Below are positions 34,301 through 48,600 of a stretch of 64,000 bases of DNA, piece by piece; the stretch's first letter is position 1; each line of letters begins with the position of its first letter. Made by a program: the position numbers and the translations under genes. The DNA comes from Todiramphus chloris collaris (taxonomy: Eukaryota > Chordata > Aves > Coraciiformes > Alcedinidae). The stretch lies in contig JANVCC010000018.1 in NCBI GenBank assembly GCA_025345505.1, positions 8,400,998 through 8,464,997 on the forward strand, written 5' to 3'. Under the pieces are notes generated by a model. It was given only the letters and a program-made list of their open reading frames with translations. It did not search any database and was not told the origin of the DNA.

Positions 34301-37300
34301 ACAGTTTAAATAAACTGCAGTTAGGTTGCCAGGTGACAACTATGCACATATAAAAGTATATAAACCCTATATATAATAAAATAAAGAGATGCCAACTACA
34401 TTTTTAATCTCTCACTGCACAGTAATGACAATGAAAAATTATTTTCAATGTATGTTCAGTTCCTGATAGTTCATCAGCATTCACGGATGGTAACCCTGCT
34501 GCATGGCTAGAGGGTTTTCTCTTTTTCCTGGAGTCTGATGGAGTGAATATATTATTGACATTTATGAGGCAACTTTTCCTTACTTAAAAGCTGTCTTCCA
34601 TGCAGGATTGGCCTTGCCAAAATACACACCTGATTTATGCGGTGGATTTGTTGTAGCACAATTGCCCCTACACATAGTCATAAATGATGCAAGAAACCCA
34701 TTAATGTCTCTAAGTCTGCATTCAAAGCTGTTTATTTAGATGTAGCCAAAGCCGTGAGGTGTCTGGATAGATCCCAGCCTGGACAATGAATTCAGCCATA
34801 GCTCTGCCAAAGACAAACTTCTTCTTTGCTTCCAGGTGCTCATCTACCACAGAAATTACTTAACACCTAAGCTGTCATTCGGTGATGTTATGAAAACGTC
34901 CCAGTTTCTGTAACCCTTGTCTGAACAGTGTGGATGGCACCAGCTTAGTCCATCAAAGCGGTGGAGTGAGATTTTCCACTGTGCTTTTTTCACTGAACTG
35001 GTGTAATTATGTTCAGAGGAAAATAAATCTTTCTAGAATAATCATTTAGCTCAACAAGCTTTAATCCAGCAGAGCATGCTACTTACATAATAAATACAGT
35101 TCTAATAAATAAATGTCTAAAGGAGGCTTCATGGCAATAGAATCACATTAACAGGGGTCAGGGTTTTACATCAATGCCTATTAGAGCCCTCTCCAAAGCA
35201 GTAGGCTGCTTTTCGGGTCTACTGTGGAGGTTTTGCTTTCTTATACAAGCAAATGTGGTTCACCTCAAGGGAAAAGAAAACAGATCATTTGATCATTCAC
35301 AGTAGGCCTGCATGACACACTGCTAATCATGAAGGACTCATGGAAATACACCAGGTGGAAGGCACCACAATCTAATCCAGCAGACCTTTCTCTGGAGCTG
35401 TCTCTGGGGATCAAGTCCTTCAGAGAATCATAAAATGGTGAGGGAAGATGCAAAAACAAAATGCAGAAAGATTAATTAAATAAAGGGCATCCTTCCAAAA
35501 AAAATGTAACAACTCTGTGAAATGTGTTTTCAACACCACGATATTCCTTCTCTGTTTTGTTTCACAGCAAAACCATTACATGTAAGTGTTGCCTTTGAAA
35601 CTCCAGAGAAAGACACTGATGGATGTTACACAGCAGACCGGAGGCTGCCAACACTAACAGATTTCTGTTTAGAGACCCTAAGAGTAAAATCCCTGTGAAG
35701 TAGCAGAGCTTGAAGAGTAATCAGCCACAACCATAACAAAACAGTGAGCTACTCACCACTCAAATCTCTGTGACTTCTCTGTTGTTGTAACTGACATTGG
35801 TCTTTCAGGTTGCTGAGAATGGACTGTCCATGAAAACAATTGCTTAGCATAAAAACATCTGAAGCAATAAAATGCAAGCTCATTTGTTATGATATACAAA
35901 ATAATTGTCAACATTATTGAGCATGGTTTTACCTGTTCTTGTCCTTTAAAGACTTAAGGTAAAATTAATCTAAATACAATCCTACTCATTATGAAGGAGA
36001 CAACACCAGGGGTAATTGTGGCCCAGCAGTTATCATTTCATCATCAGGGATTAACTCAAAGACTTTTTTCTGCATTCTCATTAGCTGGGCAAACGAAACT
36101 TTCTCATCAATTTTTTTATAACTCACTTAGGATAATTTTTGCTAATACGTTCCTTTTTTTTGCCCTAAAAAAATATGGAAATAAATAACAGAAGTCCAGT
36201 TTGCATATTAAATGAGCTGACATTATATTTGCTGTTCTTTCTGCATCTGCTGTGTGCACAATGGTAGAGCGGTAAAGTTCCAATAGTTGTGTTTCAGTAG
36301 TGATCCCACATTGGCTATGATCAGTAATGTTACACTTCTAGTAAAGCACCTTGGAAAAACTTCAGAAAACCTCATAAAACCTCCAGAGCCACCTTTTTGG
36401 TTGTTTAAGGACAAAGATGGACAGACTAGAAGAACATGAAAAGAGACATTTTCATAATCGCATATTAATAATTAATTATTAGAAAGGTAGGGGGTTATTA
36501 TTTTTGTGCTTCTGCACTGTTTTATTGATTATTTTCTCTACAATGTTGTTTGCAAACTAACAGGCACCTGCATTTCACTTTGCAAATAATTGACCAAAAA
36601 AATACTAAAATAGAATTTAATAAATCTGAAATTTAAACTCTATAGAAATGTGAATTGGGTAAAATAAGTCCACACTGAATAAAGTAATAGGGATCAGATG
36701 TTTTGATATGACTTATCACTATTTCCCCTAACCTTCAGTGAAGCAGAACCTCACAAGAAAACACCTTTAAATTTTGCAGAAACCCAGTGTGAGTTTTCCC
36801 AACACTTATAAGGAGTCTTTACCTAGGACTTCTAAGGGAGACACCTTAAGAATGATGAAAATAGCCACATCTAGTTAAGTTGTCATAGGCTTTTTATAGA
36901 GATGAAAATTTAACAGCAGGGGAGTATTTTATTGAATTTAGTCTACTTTTTATTGTACATATTTCAGCCAATTGCCATTTTGACTATCCTGGCCACCCTT
37001 TTGACAATTCAGTTTTTCTGTAATTTCAACACATCAAGAGAGCAAACTTGGAAAAATGCCTTTCCCACCAAAACTACCCACAAATTGCAGAATCAACACT
37101 GAACTATTTTGTAGTGATTATTCAAGCGACAGGATTTGAACTTAACATCCTCTGATCCAGGGGACTGAGATAATTTATTCACTCTTTATGAAAATAAAAC
37201 CCAGCAATGTCCAAAGGAATTACCCTCTTCTGTAGGCTGAAACAATTATATAAAATGGTTTCCTTGTCAGCCCCAGGAACAGTAGTCCTTTTGACATCAC

Positions 37301-40300
37301 CATTTTTTCTAATGCTGTCAAACATCACTCTAAGTGGAAATATTAGGATTCAGCATTATAGCCTCAGACTTGCTGACTTGGAAGTGTCAGTATGACTGTA
37401 CAATTTAGTTGAAGCATCATCTTCCTTTCTGAACAGTTATTCCATTTTATTTAGCAGTTATTTGTACACTGCGATCCCTGCAACACAATGCATAAAAATC
37501 CAGGTTTCAGAAAAATCTGGTTTCACATAATTTTGCTGTGGAAAGAGAACTTTGTGCACTATCTAAAGAAGTTTGCCACTTGACATAGTTCCACAAGTTT
37601 CTGTTATCAAACTGATAAAGCCTGTCACCTGTTTTAGGACAGATTTTGACATTCCAAGGCTTTGCCACTGCAGATACATGTTGGGAGGTCTTTGCTCCTT
37701 TAAGCAACGTCTAGAGACTTTGGCATAAGATTGGCAAGATCTGGAGGCCTAGCTGTCCCATGAGCACAGTTTATTGGTCGTGATAATTAACGGAAATTAC
37801 TGAGCACAGGTGTGTGACCTAGACAGCATGGTGGAAAAATATTTTCATCTCTTCCATGTTACAGCTCTTATTTTACCAACACAATGACTTTCTATATTAC
37901 ATATTTCACTCCTCCTTAGCTTCAGAAAGGCTCTTGTTGAAAGCAGCAAGTGTTTGAGCTGGTCCCTTACAGTTGATAATCCCCTTTTCAGCTGCCTTTA
38001 ATTAGTAGCTCAGTTATCCCATTAATCTTCACTGTGAGAGAGGAGCCATCCAACCTTCCAGCTCACAACTCATTTCCTCTGGATCCCAATGGGCCACCAG
38101 TTCTTCCAGGAGCATCTTCCTCTGATTTATCTTGGTAATTTCTCATAGCAACTTCTTCCTGATGTAGCATACTAGACGACAAGGAATAGCTCCAGCAGGA
38201 CTGTAGAGAACAGCGATAAACTTGCTTAGAAAAGATGTGTGACTGCATTATTTAAAAACATTTCTTAATCTCCATGTTCAGTAAAGATTGATTTAAGCTG
38301 TGGCAGGAACAAGATCTGGTTTTGTAGGAAGATGCAGTTAGCATCTGCGCAGTCTAGAACTTGATGATCTAGCTGTAAAAAAAAGGAGCAAAGATTAATC
38401 ATTCTTTAAAGGAGAAATAACAAACCTCAGGAAAATAAATCTGTTTGAAGCTGAAGAAAATGTTGATGGAAGAAAACATGAATATAAACTCCCTACAAAT
38501 AAATTCAGGTAGCATATTGAAAGCAAACAAAAGACTTTTTAATCTTTGGAGTGGAGAAATGTTGAAATGGGAAGAGTGGAATATAAATAATTTCTACCTC
38601 CACTCAAGCGTTTCTAATTTTACCAACAGAGTTCTCTGATGGTATTGCCTATGACAACAGTGGGTTTGGTAGTGTCTCTTTCAGGCCATTTTTTGTCCTC
38701 CTTCCCCCAGATCCACTACTTGTAACAGCCATCACCCAGCTAACCCACAGAGCCTAGGAAGGACAGACTTGTTAGCAAGAAAGAAGTCTCCCCCTTTTTT
38801 TTTCCATACTGTTTTGCCACCCACTTGTCATATGTTGAGTACCACTTCTCAATTAATATCATTTTTGGTCATGTTTTGCAGTAAACACATCAAGACCTCT
38901 TCTACAGAGAGTCCAGAGATGATTGTCACTAGTTTGTACAGCAAGAGCTGACCCTCCCTCTGTCAATTTCTGTTTCCAGAAAATAGGAAAAGAGAGAACA
39001 CTTTCAAAAGGACAGAAAAGAGGATTTATTACCGCTTAATTTTCTGTTAGCTAGGTAATTACATTTGCAAAGTCTTTCTACGACCTTTCCATATTACAGT
39101 TCTCTATTATCTAGCCAGAGGACACTGGAAAGTGATAATTAGGTGTTAAACACCAGCCATGTTCCTGCAGATAGCCCTCCTGCCAGACATTTAACACTTT
39201 CTCTGGTGCTAAAGCTATGAATGATGTGTTTTTCAACAGCAGTTAGGTGCTAATAAATTATCAAACAGTTTGAAAGCAAGGGCCTGCCTAGATGGGAGTT
39301 TCATTGCTGATCTCACTGACCTGCACCACCTCATTTACAGAAAGGGTGGGACAGGCTTGTTGGTGAAGTTGATGTATTTCCATCAGAAGCATCCCTGGAA
39401 AAGTCAAGAGTCAGTGTCCCATATTTCCAAATGCTTCTTTTTGGTATGGAAAGATAACTTATTTGAGGTATTAAATCTTGAGATCCACCTTTTGTGTGTC
39501 CAGAGTTTTATACTGCCAGATGGGGTTGCCCCATGCAGATACAGTCGTCTAGACAGGTAAATTCCACTTGTCCTCTCATTATTAAATGTTCCTTAAGTAC
39601 AACTACTTAAATCTTTTCTGAAGCAATATTAAGCCAGATACGCTACCCGCCAGCCAGTAAAAGGATGTCAAGAGTTATAATTCTTCTGGACTATGTATGT
39701 TACATTCACCTACTCAATTTATAGCAAATAAATTCACTAGAAATAATGTTTATGTGGAGTTTCATTTTAAATCAAGAGCACAAAACTTACTTCAGCATCT
39801 AAACTCCTATCTGGCTACTTGCACATAATTCAGAGGTGCTAAAAGAGCAGGCATAAAGATGTCATGTCAAAACTGGACTGGAAATTGCTTACCACTTTAT
39901 TCTTTTTTGCTTATATGCTTCTTACCCAGGTAGAATTTTCTGTGGAAGACAGATGGCCTCTGTAAATGATCTACAGTATGTGATACCAACATCTCTGTCA
40001 GGATTAGAAATGGACTCAGCTGGGCTAAAAAATTATTATCTGTGGCTAGATAGATAAATATCCCCATGCACAAACCTTTACATACACTTTCCCAACAATT
40101 GCTTGCTATATTCTGAAGCTGTTTTTTCACTCAACAGTGGTTATCAATGAGGGATTACCACAATGCAGCGATTATGCTTCATGAGATATAAAAATGAAAT
40201 AGGAATGAGATAAAGGCAAGATCCAGAGTGATACATAACATAGGTATGCCTAAAGTAGGTATCTATTTTTGCCTTAGGTGTTTCAGGGCATCCTACCTGC

Positions 40301-40413
40301 TGCCTCGAGAAGCTACAGGCTTCGGCAGATCCTGCATCTTACATGCAGCCTCCTGTCAGTACCCTGGTGTACTGGAACTGGCTGGGACAGAGGCAACTTT
40401 CTTTATAACCACC
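31304..40413. other. Nine kilobases of non-coding AT-rich DNA
   Basis: The longest stretch without a recognised repeat. Frames are all below about 100 codons and lack known domains. AT-rich parts with many homeodomain-type TAAT words occur at 36440-36660. Nothing resembles an exon with splice sites and a conserved frame. Confidence 0.5.
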
Positions 40414-40927
40414 TGTCTGGTTCTGTGCTTCAAACTGGTGGCTTAAACAGAGCTGATATCACACTGGTGTTTTTACTATTCATGAACAGAGCTTGCACAG
40501 CATCAAGACTGTCTCTTTCACACTCTGCCCCTCAGCAAGTAGGCTGGGGTTGCACAAGAAGCTGGGAAGGGACAAAGCTGGGACTACTGACCCCAGATAA
40601 CCAAAGGAATATCCCATCATGTTGTGCTCACCAATAAAAGATCAGGGAAAGGAGGAGGAAAGGGATGCAGTTTGTCTTCCCAAGTAACAATTACGTGTGA
40701 CAAAGCCTTGCTTTCCTCAAAAAGGCTGAACATCAGCCTGCCGATGGGAAATACTAAACAAATTCCTCTTTTGGATTTGCTTGTGCACACCTTTTGCTTT
40801 CCCTAGTAAACCATCATTATCTCGACCTGTGAGTCTTTTTGCCTTCTGTTTTCTCTCCATCCTGCTGCGGAAGAGTGAGCAAGTGGGTGAATCGGCATTG
40901 GATTGTCGGTCTGGGCAACCCACCACA
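40414..40927 (+). mobile_element. Solo LTR fossil, avian ERVL-like endogenous retrovirus (second subfamily)
   Basis: An isolated LTR of the same broad ERVL-like group as the one at 3.75 kb but clearly a different subfamily. Parts in order are TGTCTGGTTCTGTG at the left end, CTGATATCACACTGGTGTTT, a CAAGAAGCTGGGAAGGGACA segment, ATAACCAAAGGAATATCCCA, an AATAAAAG box near 40633, GTTTGTCTTCCCAAGTAACA, and an end region with CCTAGTAAACCATCATTATC, a pyrimidine-rich part, GAGTGAGCAAG, and an end in CAACCCACCACA. No coding interior is adjacent. Target-site duplications are not clear to me. It is broken and old. The 119-codon plus frame (40278-40637) crosses its left boundary and is a chance frame. 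Family assignment is from memory of bird LTRs. Confidence 0.78.
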
Positions 40928-42605
40928 CCTGGACACCGAAAGACAATACTAGATTTAGGCATACAATTTGGACTCCTACTGTTCACCCTTCAAGAATGTT
41001 TTGTGTCAGAGTAACAGATATACAAAACCTGAAAGACAGTAAAAAGAAATGTAAATGAAGCCTAGACAAAAACTTAGCAAATACTCATTGTCAATTTTGT
41101 ATGGTTACCCCCAATGTGAAGAGCATCACAGGCCAGAGTCTGACCCGTCTTCCATTCATGTGTTGCCTGAATCCATCCTCATTCATGTCTGCTCATTGGC
41201 CCTAAGCTCTTGACCATCGAATGGGGATAAAAAAAGCAGCTGCGACCAGTTCTCTGCACTCACTGCCATGAGAAGTGCTGGTTTTGTTCATTACTGAGTT
41301 TATTTGGGGATTCCATTTTAATGTCTGGCCCAAGGAGAATTGCTTACTTATCTTCTTCTGAAGGAAACTGAGCCAAATGCCATACAAATGTACATTTGTA
41401 CTCTATAGCGGCATTGTCTTTGATAATCAAGGTTCTCTACTGGCAACCAAACATCTCACATACTTCAAGTCTTCTGTGAAGAAATGAAAACAAACAGTTA
41501 AGGAAAAATTACTGAAGAAAAAAATTCAGCAAAACTGGACCAAATAGTTTAAGGCTCGTCTTTCTCTGTAAATAAAGTGGTGAAGAGAATGAGATGTTTC
41601 AGTGAAGTGCTCAGCTTCAGCAGAGGTAGAGATGAATGAAACCAATGTATTCACAACCAAAAAATGTTGAGTAGGGAAATTGTTCTACAAATGCCTTTTT
41701 TCCTTTCTTCTTAGCCCCTTGTACATGCATTCCTCAGGAAAAGTACGGTTTTGTTATGGCAAAGGGATATTGCAAGTATGAATAGTGATCTATCCTTTAA
41801 CAGAAGGAAGTGTTTGAGATACCATGTAACTTCTACCATTGTATTGGAGTGGTCTGGTCAGTAAGTTTTGTGCAAGGGCACTGAGTAATTCAGGATTTAC
41901 ACACTCCAATAAAGAAGAATATTTTTCCATCCTGAATTAGGTACTATGGGAGGTATTTGCAGAGAAATTCTGACTGTCTTTCTGAGATCATTTTAAAATC
42001 TGATAAAATATCTCAAATCGTAATAAGTGAAACCATCAGAAACTAGCTTTCTGAAACCCATCCCCAAGAAATTCTGCTAACAAGACACATACAGTAGATA
42101 AAACAAAAAATGAAGAAAGTGTTTCAAGTTGTGGGGTGAAGGTATTCTTGCCATTTTATTCATAGCTGAACAAGATAGTACAGAAGAGAAATCAGTGAAA
42201 AATGTCAGACAAGGTAGCAAAGTTGCTGATCTACTACGTCAAAGGAAAAAATGCTGATTTAATGTAGTAACAGTTGATGTAGTAACAATAGTCTAGACCT
42301 TGTATTTTACTCCTTTTCTGTGTTTTCCACTATTAAAATAATACCCAGATTGGAACTCTGCTTGTGGAAGGTATTTTTAATTATTTCAACCATTCAGAAA
42401 AAAATAATTTTTAAATTAAACACTGTAAAGGTTTGGGGTTGAACTCTGAGTTTTTGTCCAGAAGCTAAATACAACAATTTTATCTACCAGGCTAAGGTTT
42501 CAGAAAGCCTTGCCAATTTATGCTAATTGCTGATTAGAAACCAACACCATGCAAAGGTCGTTAAATTTCCATCTGTGAATATATTCACAACCTTCATAGG
42601 AAAAG
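40928..42605. other. Non-coding unique DNA
   Basis: No gene or repeat is recognised in this AT-rich interval between the LTR and a CR1 3' end. Confidence 0.55.
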
Positions 42606-42696
42606 GCATTGAGCAATATAATCTAGCTTTGGATTCTGCCCTGAATGGGATGGGACCAAATGACCTCCAAGTCTATATTATTCTGTGATTCTATGA
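42606..42696 (+). repeat. CR1 LINE, 3' end relic
   Basis: About 90 bp match the CR1 3' UTR in sense orientation: TTGAGCAATATAATCTAGCT, then CTGAATGGGATGGGACCAAA, TGACCTCCAAG, and a tail TATTATTCTGTGATTCTATG. The tail with two octamer units fixes the 3' end. An old, short, 5'-truncated copy. Confidence 0.88.
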
Positions 42697-45600
42697 GTGG
42701 TAAAATATAACCGCTAAGGTGCTGCTATTTATTTATTGTAATTGGAGAGAAATTTATGATTTTTGCTTGCCATTTGGCTTGCAAACTCCTAATCAAATCA
42801 AACTTGCTGTTCAGAAGTACTGCATTCCCTCATCTTTGTTGGTAGAGACAGGATTTGTGAGTGACTTGCAACTTGGGATATCTTCTTTTTCAAAAGTTTT
42901 TAAGGGGCAACGAGTTGTATGCATAGCCAGTGGAGCACTGTGAACCTGTGAGGTGTGCAGATCCCTGATGGTGACAGCTAGTCAACAAGTTGAAAGGTAT
43001 CAAAGGAACTGCTGCAATTATCCATGCATGCACTCTTACCTATTACAAATATAATGTGATTTACCTTTAAATCCTCTGTCCTTGACAGCCAAGCTGCATT
43101 ACTTTGCCCTTTCCATGTGCTAACAGTATGTTCACAGTCAGTGGGAGCACCTCAGATGTATAGCAGCTTGTCAAGGAACAGTGACATGGTGATCTATCTG
43201 AGGCTTCCTGTGCTTCTTTCTGAACTTTGACTACCTTCATTATTAGACCCCTTTATTATTAATCTGCTTAGAAAAGCAAGAAAGAGTGACTGAGTAATCA
43301 TGAAGGTGATAAACTCCCATCGCAGTTCTTCAGAAGGTCTAATGAAGGCTGAGCATCAGTCAGATTAGCAATTTGGCACACTGGTGGCTCCAGGGTGCAG
43401 TTCAGCCCCCCCTTGGAGTCTGTGAAAAGACTCTAGGAATTGGATGATGCCCTAAATGAACAAGGGCTGTTGTTTCACAGATGGAGTGACATTAAGTATT
43501 CCCAAAGGGGATTTTTTTATTAGCTTAGAATCAGTTCTTAAATCACTAAATTGTGTGGAAATTTCCTATTCCAGAAGTAAGCAAATATTCAAGAGTATAT
43601 ATATTTTACTTAGCAGCTACCACAGAAAAATATACAAAGTGGGAATCTGTTAAATACAAAACCTAACTGGACATAAAAATGTGTTCCCTTGACAGGTCTA
43701 TTTCTTTAATAGAGTTTCATTAAAGAGGGGTCTATTGTTTTACAGTATATTCTGTGGTTTAATATCTAAAATATGCAGACGTTTAATGTATCTCAAAATG
43801 TTCAGTTTTGTATTGTATTTTAATTTTTCATCAGTATAAGTTTCTCTGTAAGTTTCTTCACTTTCCTTCAGTGCTGGCAAGATGCTTTCTTTTATCAGGT
43901 TTGCCACCTCTGAGTTATTTTGTATTTATCCAGATTCTTAGGACTGGATTCTTACAAATCATAAGTTCAAAGTCACACTAGCAGGGGCCAAAGGAGGTCA
44001 AAAGGGAGAAAGATGAGAGGTATCTGTTGAGTTTCGTGAAATATCTTAGTTGTTTCATAACTTTTGCCTAGTGGGCTGGTAATGATGACAGTAAAACTGG
44101 AACAGGCTGTGACACACTGTAAGGAACAGATTTCCCTTAAAGCAAAATGAATAAGATTCAGAAAAGCCAAAGAGCTTCAACTTTGTGTCTACTATAGTCA
44201 CCCCATCCAAAACGTGAGCACACAGAGGAACCTGCATCCCTGAACATACATGTAATAACAGTATCTGCAGAAAGGCCAAAAAAGCTGGTGAACATGAAAT
44301 GTTTCCTGGTTTAGTCCAAGAGATGATGCTCCTCTGCCAGACTGAAAGGATATGTCAGCCAGGCCCCTTTGATATTAAATATAGTTTACTACATGTAGGG
44401 AATTATATGTATAAGGGAACTCACAAATAGTTAAATATATGTATAGATATATGTGTATTAGGCACATGCAAGAAAAATGCAGAGTTACAGGAATTAAGAT
44501 GGAGTAGAATAGTCCTGGAAGCCAGGAACAGCTTTATTTTCACTGTTATTCTGTTTCATTCGTCATTTAAAGTAAGTTTAACCAGATAACATAAATCAGC
44601 CAAAGTGCTGCAATTGTTTCTGCAGCTTTCTGTGAATGCTGTCAGCTTGCACATTTTCAAAAGGGTGTGAAGGACTGCACATAACTGGCACACCTCAGGG
44701 ATGATCAAGTGGACATAGTGCTACCTGTCTATTTTAGAAACTCTCAATATATAAAAATATATATAAAAAATTAAATATTTGCAGTGTGACTACAGTTCAC
44801 AGATATTTTTTGAAAAAGCTTTTGTAGGACAGAGCCTTCATCCTTTGATTCAGGACTGAAGGTCTTCTCAGTGGTGTGCCTTAGCTTACACAGGGGTAAC
44901 ACAACTGTCCCAGGGCTGACTTGAGGCATTTTTTATAGTGCTCTTTGCAGAATATCATACAATGTGGTCACAATGGTCTCAGGTCTTGAAGGAGCAAATC
45001 AGGAGGGTATATGCAATATTTTTCAGGATACTTGGATACAAGGCTGCTGTTACAGACCCATCTGCTCACAAGGTGAAACAGTTTAAAATGTTATCAGAAA
45101 AATACGGGGCTGATTCACCAATGCACTGTTACAACATTCTTAGGTTTGCAAAGCTGCCAAATTTGAAAGGATACGAATTTAAATTTAAGTTAGTTTATTA
45201 AATAACCTGTCAATATTTCAGACAACATGCCTGCCTTCTTATCTCTTTTTCTTTGTTCTGGAGGTTTAAGATCACATTTTGCTTCATTTGACCTTCAGCT
45301 TGTCTAAATTCCAGTTAACATTAATGGAGGTATGCTAATATACTCCAGCTTGGACCTGGCTCACCAAGAGATTTGAGGATTTTCCACAGAAGTGGTTTGT
45401 TTCCTATACAAAAGGAAAAGTCCAATTGTTGAAGGGGAAAGTGAAACGGCCACAGTGCTTCCACACCGGGCTGTCAAATAAATTAACCTTCCCGTCCCAG
45501 AAGGCGAATTTGGTGCGCAGAGCTGTGAACGCAACCGGTGCCTGTGAAGGCAGAGGGATGGTGGGGGAATTGTGACTTGCCTGCAAGGGGCCATAACCAG

Positions 45601-48600
45601 TTATTCTCCTCACTTTCCCACTGGTTCTGCCCTGGCACTTCTTAATAGTTGTGATGTTTTCAGCCTCTGCTGGCCTCGTAGTGTTAAGTGGCTTGACAAC
45701 GTTCTACATTAATAGGTTCCTTTGTGAAGGATGCGGGGTGTAATTTTCACACTGCAAGGCATATTGTATGTATAGCCTGGTGTGCACACAGGAGTATGAG
45801 TGTCTCAAACTGCTCTTCCACACTGCCCTTCCTACATGACAGGGCAATAAGCCAGTATAAACATATGTCTACTGAATGTATGGCTTTAATGAGAGGAGGA
45901 GACAGTGTAGATCAGCCATGCTATAGCTGGCGAGGATGCCAATTTTTCTAGCCAGAGCAACATTCAGTAACTGAGACTTGTTCATTGTTGCAGCATAATG
46001 TCACAGCCTCTCTCATGTCACTTTGTGGAACATGATGCTGCTTTTGCCCCCACCTACACCTTGACCAGCACTGTTAAACATCTAACAAATGGTACAAATG
46101 CTTATATCAGCCCTACAAATACTACATACCTATTTTAATAGTCCATACCTGTTTTAACCACACATATCAAGGCAGCAGCAACAGTTTGCAGGCATTGTAA
46201 TCCCATACTGATTAGTGCTAATCACTGATTCACTGATTTAATAGAAGCAGAGTTCGGGTCCATGCTGAGCTCTGTTAAACTTCAGAAGCCCTAGAAACCC
46301 AAACAACGAATGAGTTAATTTTATTTTACATGCAAAATAAGTTATGAAAATTTTCAAACTCACAACTCCAGTGCTACAGCAGTTCCCTTGTGTGACTCCA
46401 CTCACCGATTTCTTGTGTGAAAACAGTAAAGCAACACATTTTAAGCTAAGCATGTGCTGGATCCTTTGTATCCTTTGGCCCTGTGAAAACCTTGGGTATG
46501 TACATAATAACGTGTACAACACAAAAGTACTTCGTGTACTTGACTGTACTGTACTATAGTAATAATAGCACCTGAAGATGCCAAAAGCAGTGTTTCTGAG
46601 ATTTATAAATATTGTGGAGCTTTCCTTATTATTGAACTTGGAGTTTTGTGAAGACAGTGCCTCTATTAAAGCAGCAATAAGCCTCCATTAGCAACTGCTG
46701 AATGACACTGTTGGCCTTTCATTCATATACTTGTTCTGATGCTTTTACTGAAGTCCTTGTACCTCTGTTAATCTGTCACCTGGAAATGACACTACACATA
46801 CTACTTACATCGGTGCTCAAAAGTAAAGTCAGCCACAGGCACTTCTACAGGAAAATTCATCAAGGTTGTCACATGCAATATCAACTATGCCATGTTCAGG
46901 CTCTTCTTCCACTGATTAAGACCAAATTTGTTTTACAAACAAGATGAGAAGACAACAGCAGAATTATACCCTAACTCAGCAAAAATCTAAGCATGAATTT
47001 ATCTTACCCTGCATAAGTAACACAATTGAAATCATGAGAAATTGTTTGCTGAATTTGCTTTGCTTTGGTGAAGCCACATCTGTGGAACAAAATACAGTCT
47101 GCTGCACTCAGGGAATGTAGTAAGTAGTGTTTACCCATAGAAGATGAGTTATAAGACATGATCCCTTATTCTGCTCTGAACTATAGTATGACTTCCAGCA
47201 TAAGCACAGAGTGAAGTAAACAGCAAACTGCCCAACCAGAAGATGCTGGAAAAGCATCAACTGTTATCTTCAAACATAGTTTGTTTGTAAGTTGACAATT
47301 TTCTGAGTTCCCTTTTCTCCCATGCAAAATGCAATCTTCTGACTCCATTTGCTTCTACCATTCTCATGTAAACCTAAGGTTCAGGAAAACTAGATTGGGT
47401 CTTCTTTGGGGAAATGTAGCAAAGACAATAGTCAAAGATATCCCAAGTAGGATGCCCATCATTTTCAGTACCTTCACTCTCACAAGTCATGAAAAATGTT
47501 TGATGTTTGCCACCACATTATTTACTCTTTTTCTGCACTACTACTCTGTCTTCACCCCATATTTGTCATGTCTGGAAAGAGTGCTACCTCCTCTTGCTGC
47601 TCAGGTTTACACAAAGCTTGGAGGACACAACTGTATTCAGGTCATAGCTCCTCCTTAGGCACTTTACTATTCAAATTCAGAATAAAATAATAATAATGAC
47701 ACTTTGCAATCCAAGTTACATGCCTAATCTCAAACAATAATCTGGTCTCCTTGTAGGTCAGTGGAAAGAAAGACACTTTAATACCTAACTGCCAAATGCC
47801 TGAGTGAAGGCCTGAATTCTCCCACAGAACTTCTTAAACATCTATGTAAAATCCAGACTTCACTGCAGAGGCCAAACTTATATTAACTTCAGCAGTGCCA
47901 AGATTTCAACCTGAGTTTTAAGTTCCAGCAGGGTAGAAAGCCAATTTTGGAGAAAGTGGTGACATTGGGAAAAAGGAGAAATTAGAAAGCTGAGGGTGCA
48001 ATAACAATTAAAATGAATAATTAATTTCAACTGAAGTAGAACTGGAAAAGACTGTCAATACTGACACTGCTGTTTCAACTGGGATTGGATTCTACTTATT
48101 GTATGAAGAATACTTTAGCAGAACAAAAGCAATTGAACAGTGTCTCTTCTGACATCTGTCTCCACACTTGTCCAAAGACAAAGCCTGTCCTTCTCTTACA
48201 TGCTTTTTTAACCTATTTACTTATTTTAACCTTCTACTCGCTAACACTTTTCCAAGTTGCTCAGCTTCGTTCTTCACTCTCTCCATGGTATGAAAGCTTT
48301 ATTGTTCCCTGTGAATGTTCCATCACTTACCCTTCCCTGCTTCATGTTTTGGCACAAATAGCCTCTTTTGAGCTTCTGTGTGAAGACCACCTGCAGCAGA
48401 CCTTGAAATGACTAACATGGAGGCAGGCTGAGATCAGCTTAAACCTGAGTTTCAAATGTACTCTACAACTCTTGCTGTTTCCTACTCCCCAAAACGACTT
48501 CATTTCCTACACCAACTGCTAAAGCAATAGTCCCGAAAGAGGGAGCAATAATTTACAGTAACTCTTCTTAATACATGAACATTAATTTTATTTATTTTAC

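Noticed and set aside
35422-35440. AGAATCATAAAATGGTGAGG as a CR1 3' end
   Set aside because: The resemblance stops after about 16 bases and none of the CR1 3' UTR follows on either side.
40278-40637. 119-codon plus-strand frame
   Set aside because: It starts outside and ends inside the LTR at 40.4 kb, so it crosses an insertion boundary and cannot be an ancestral gene.
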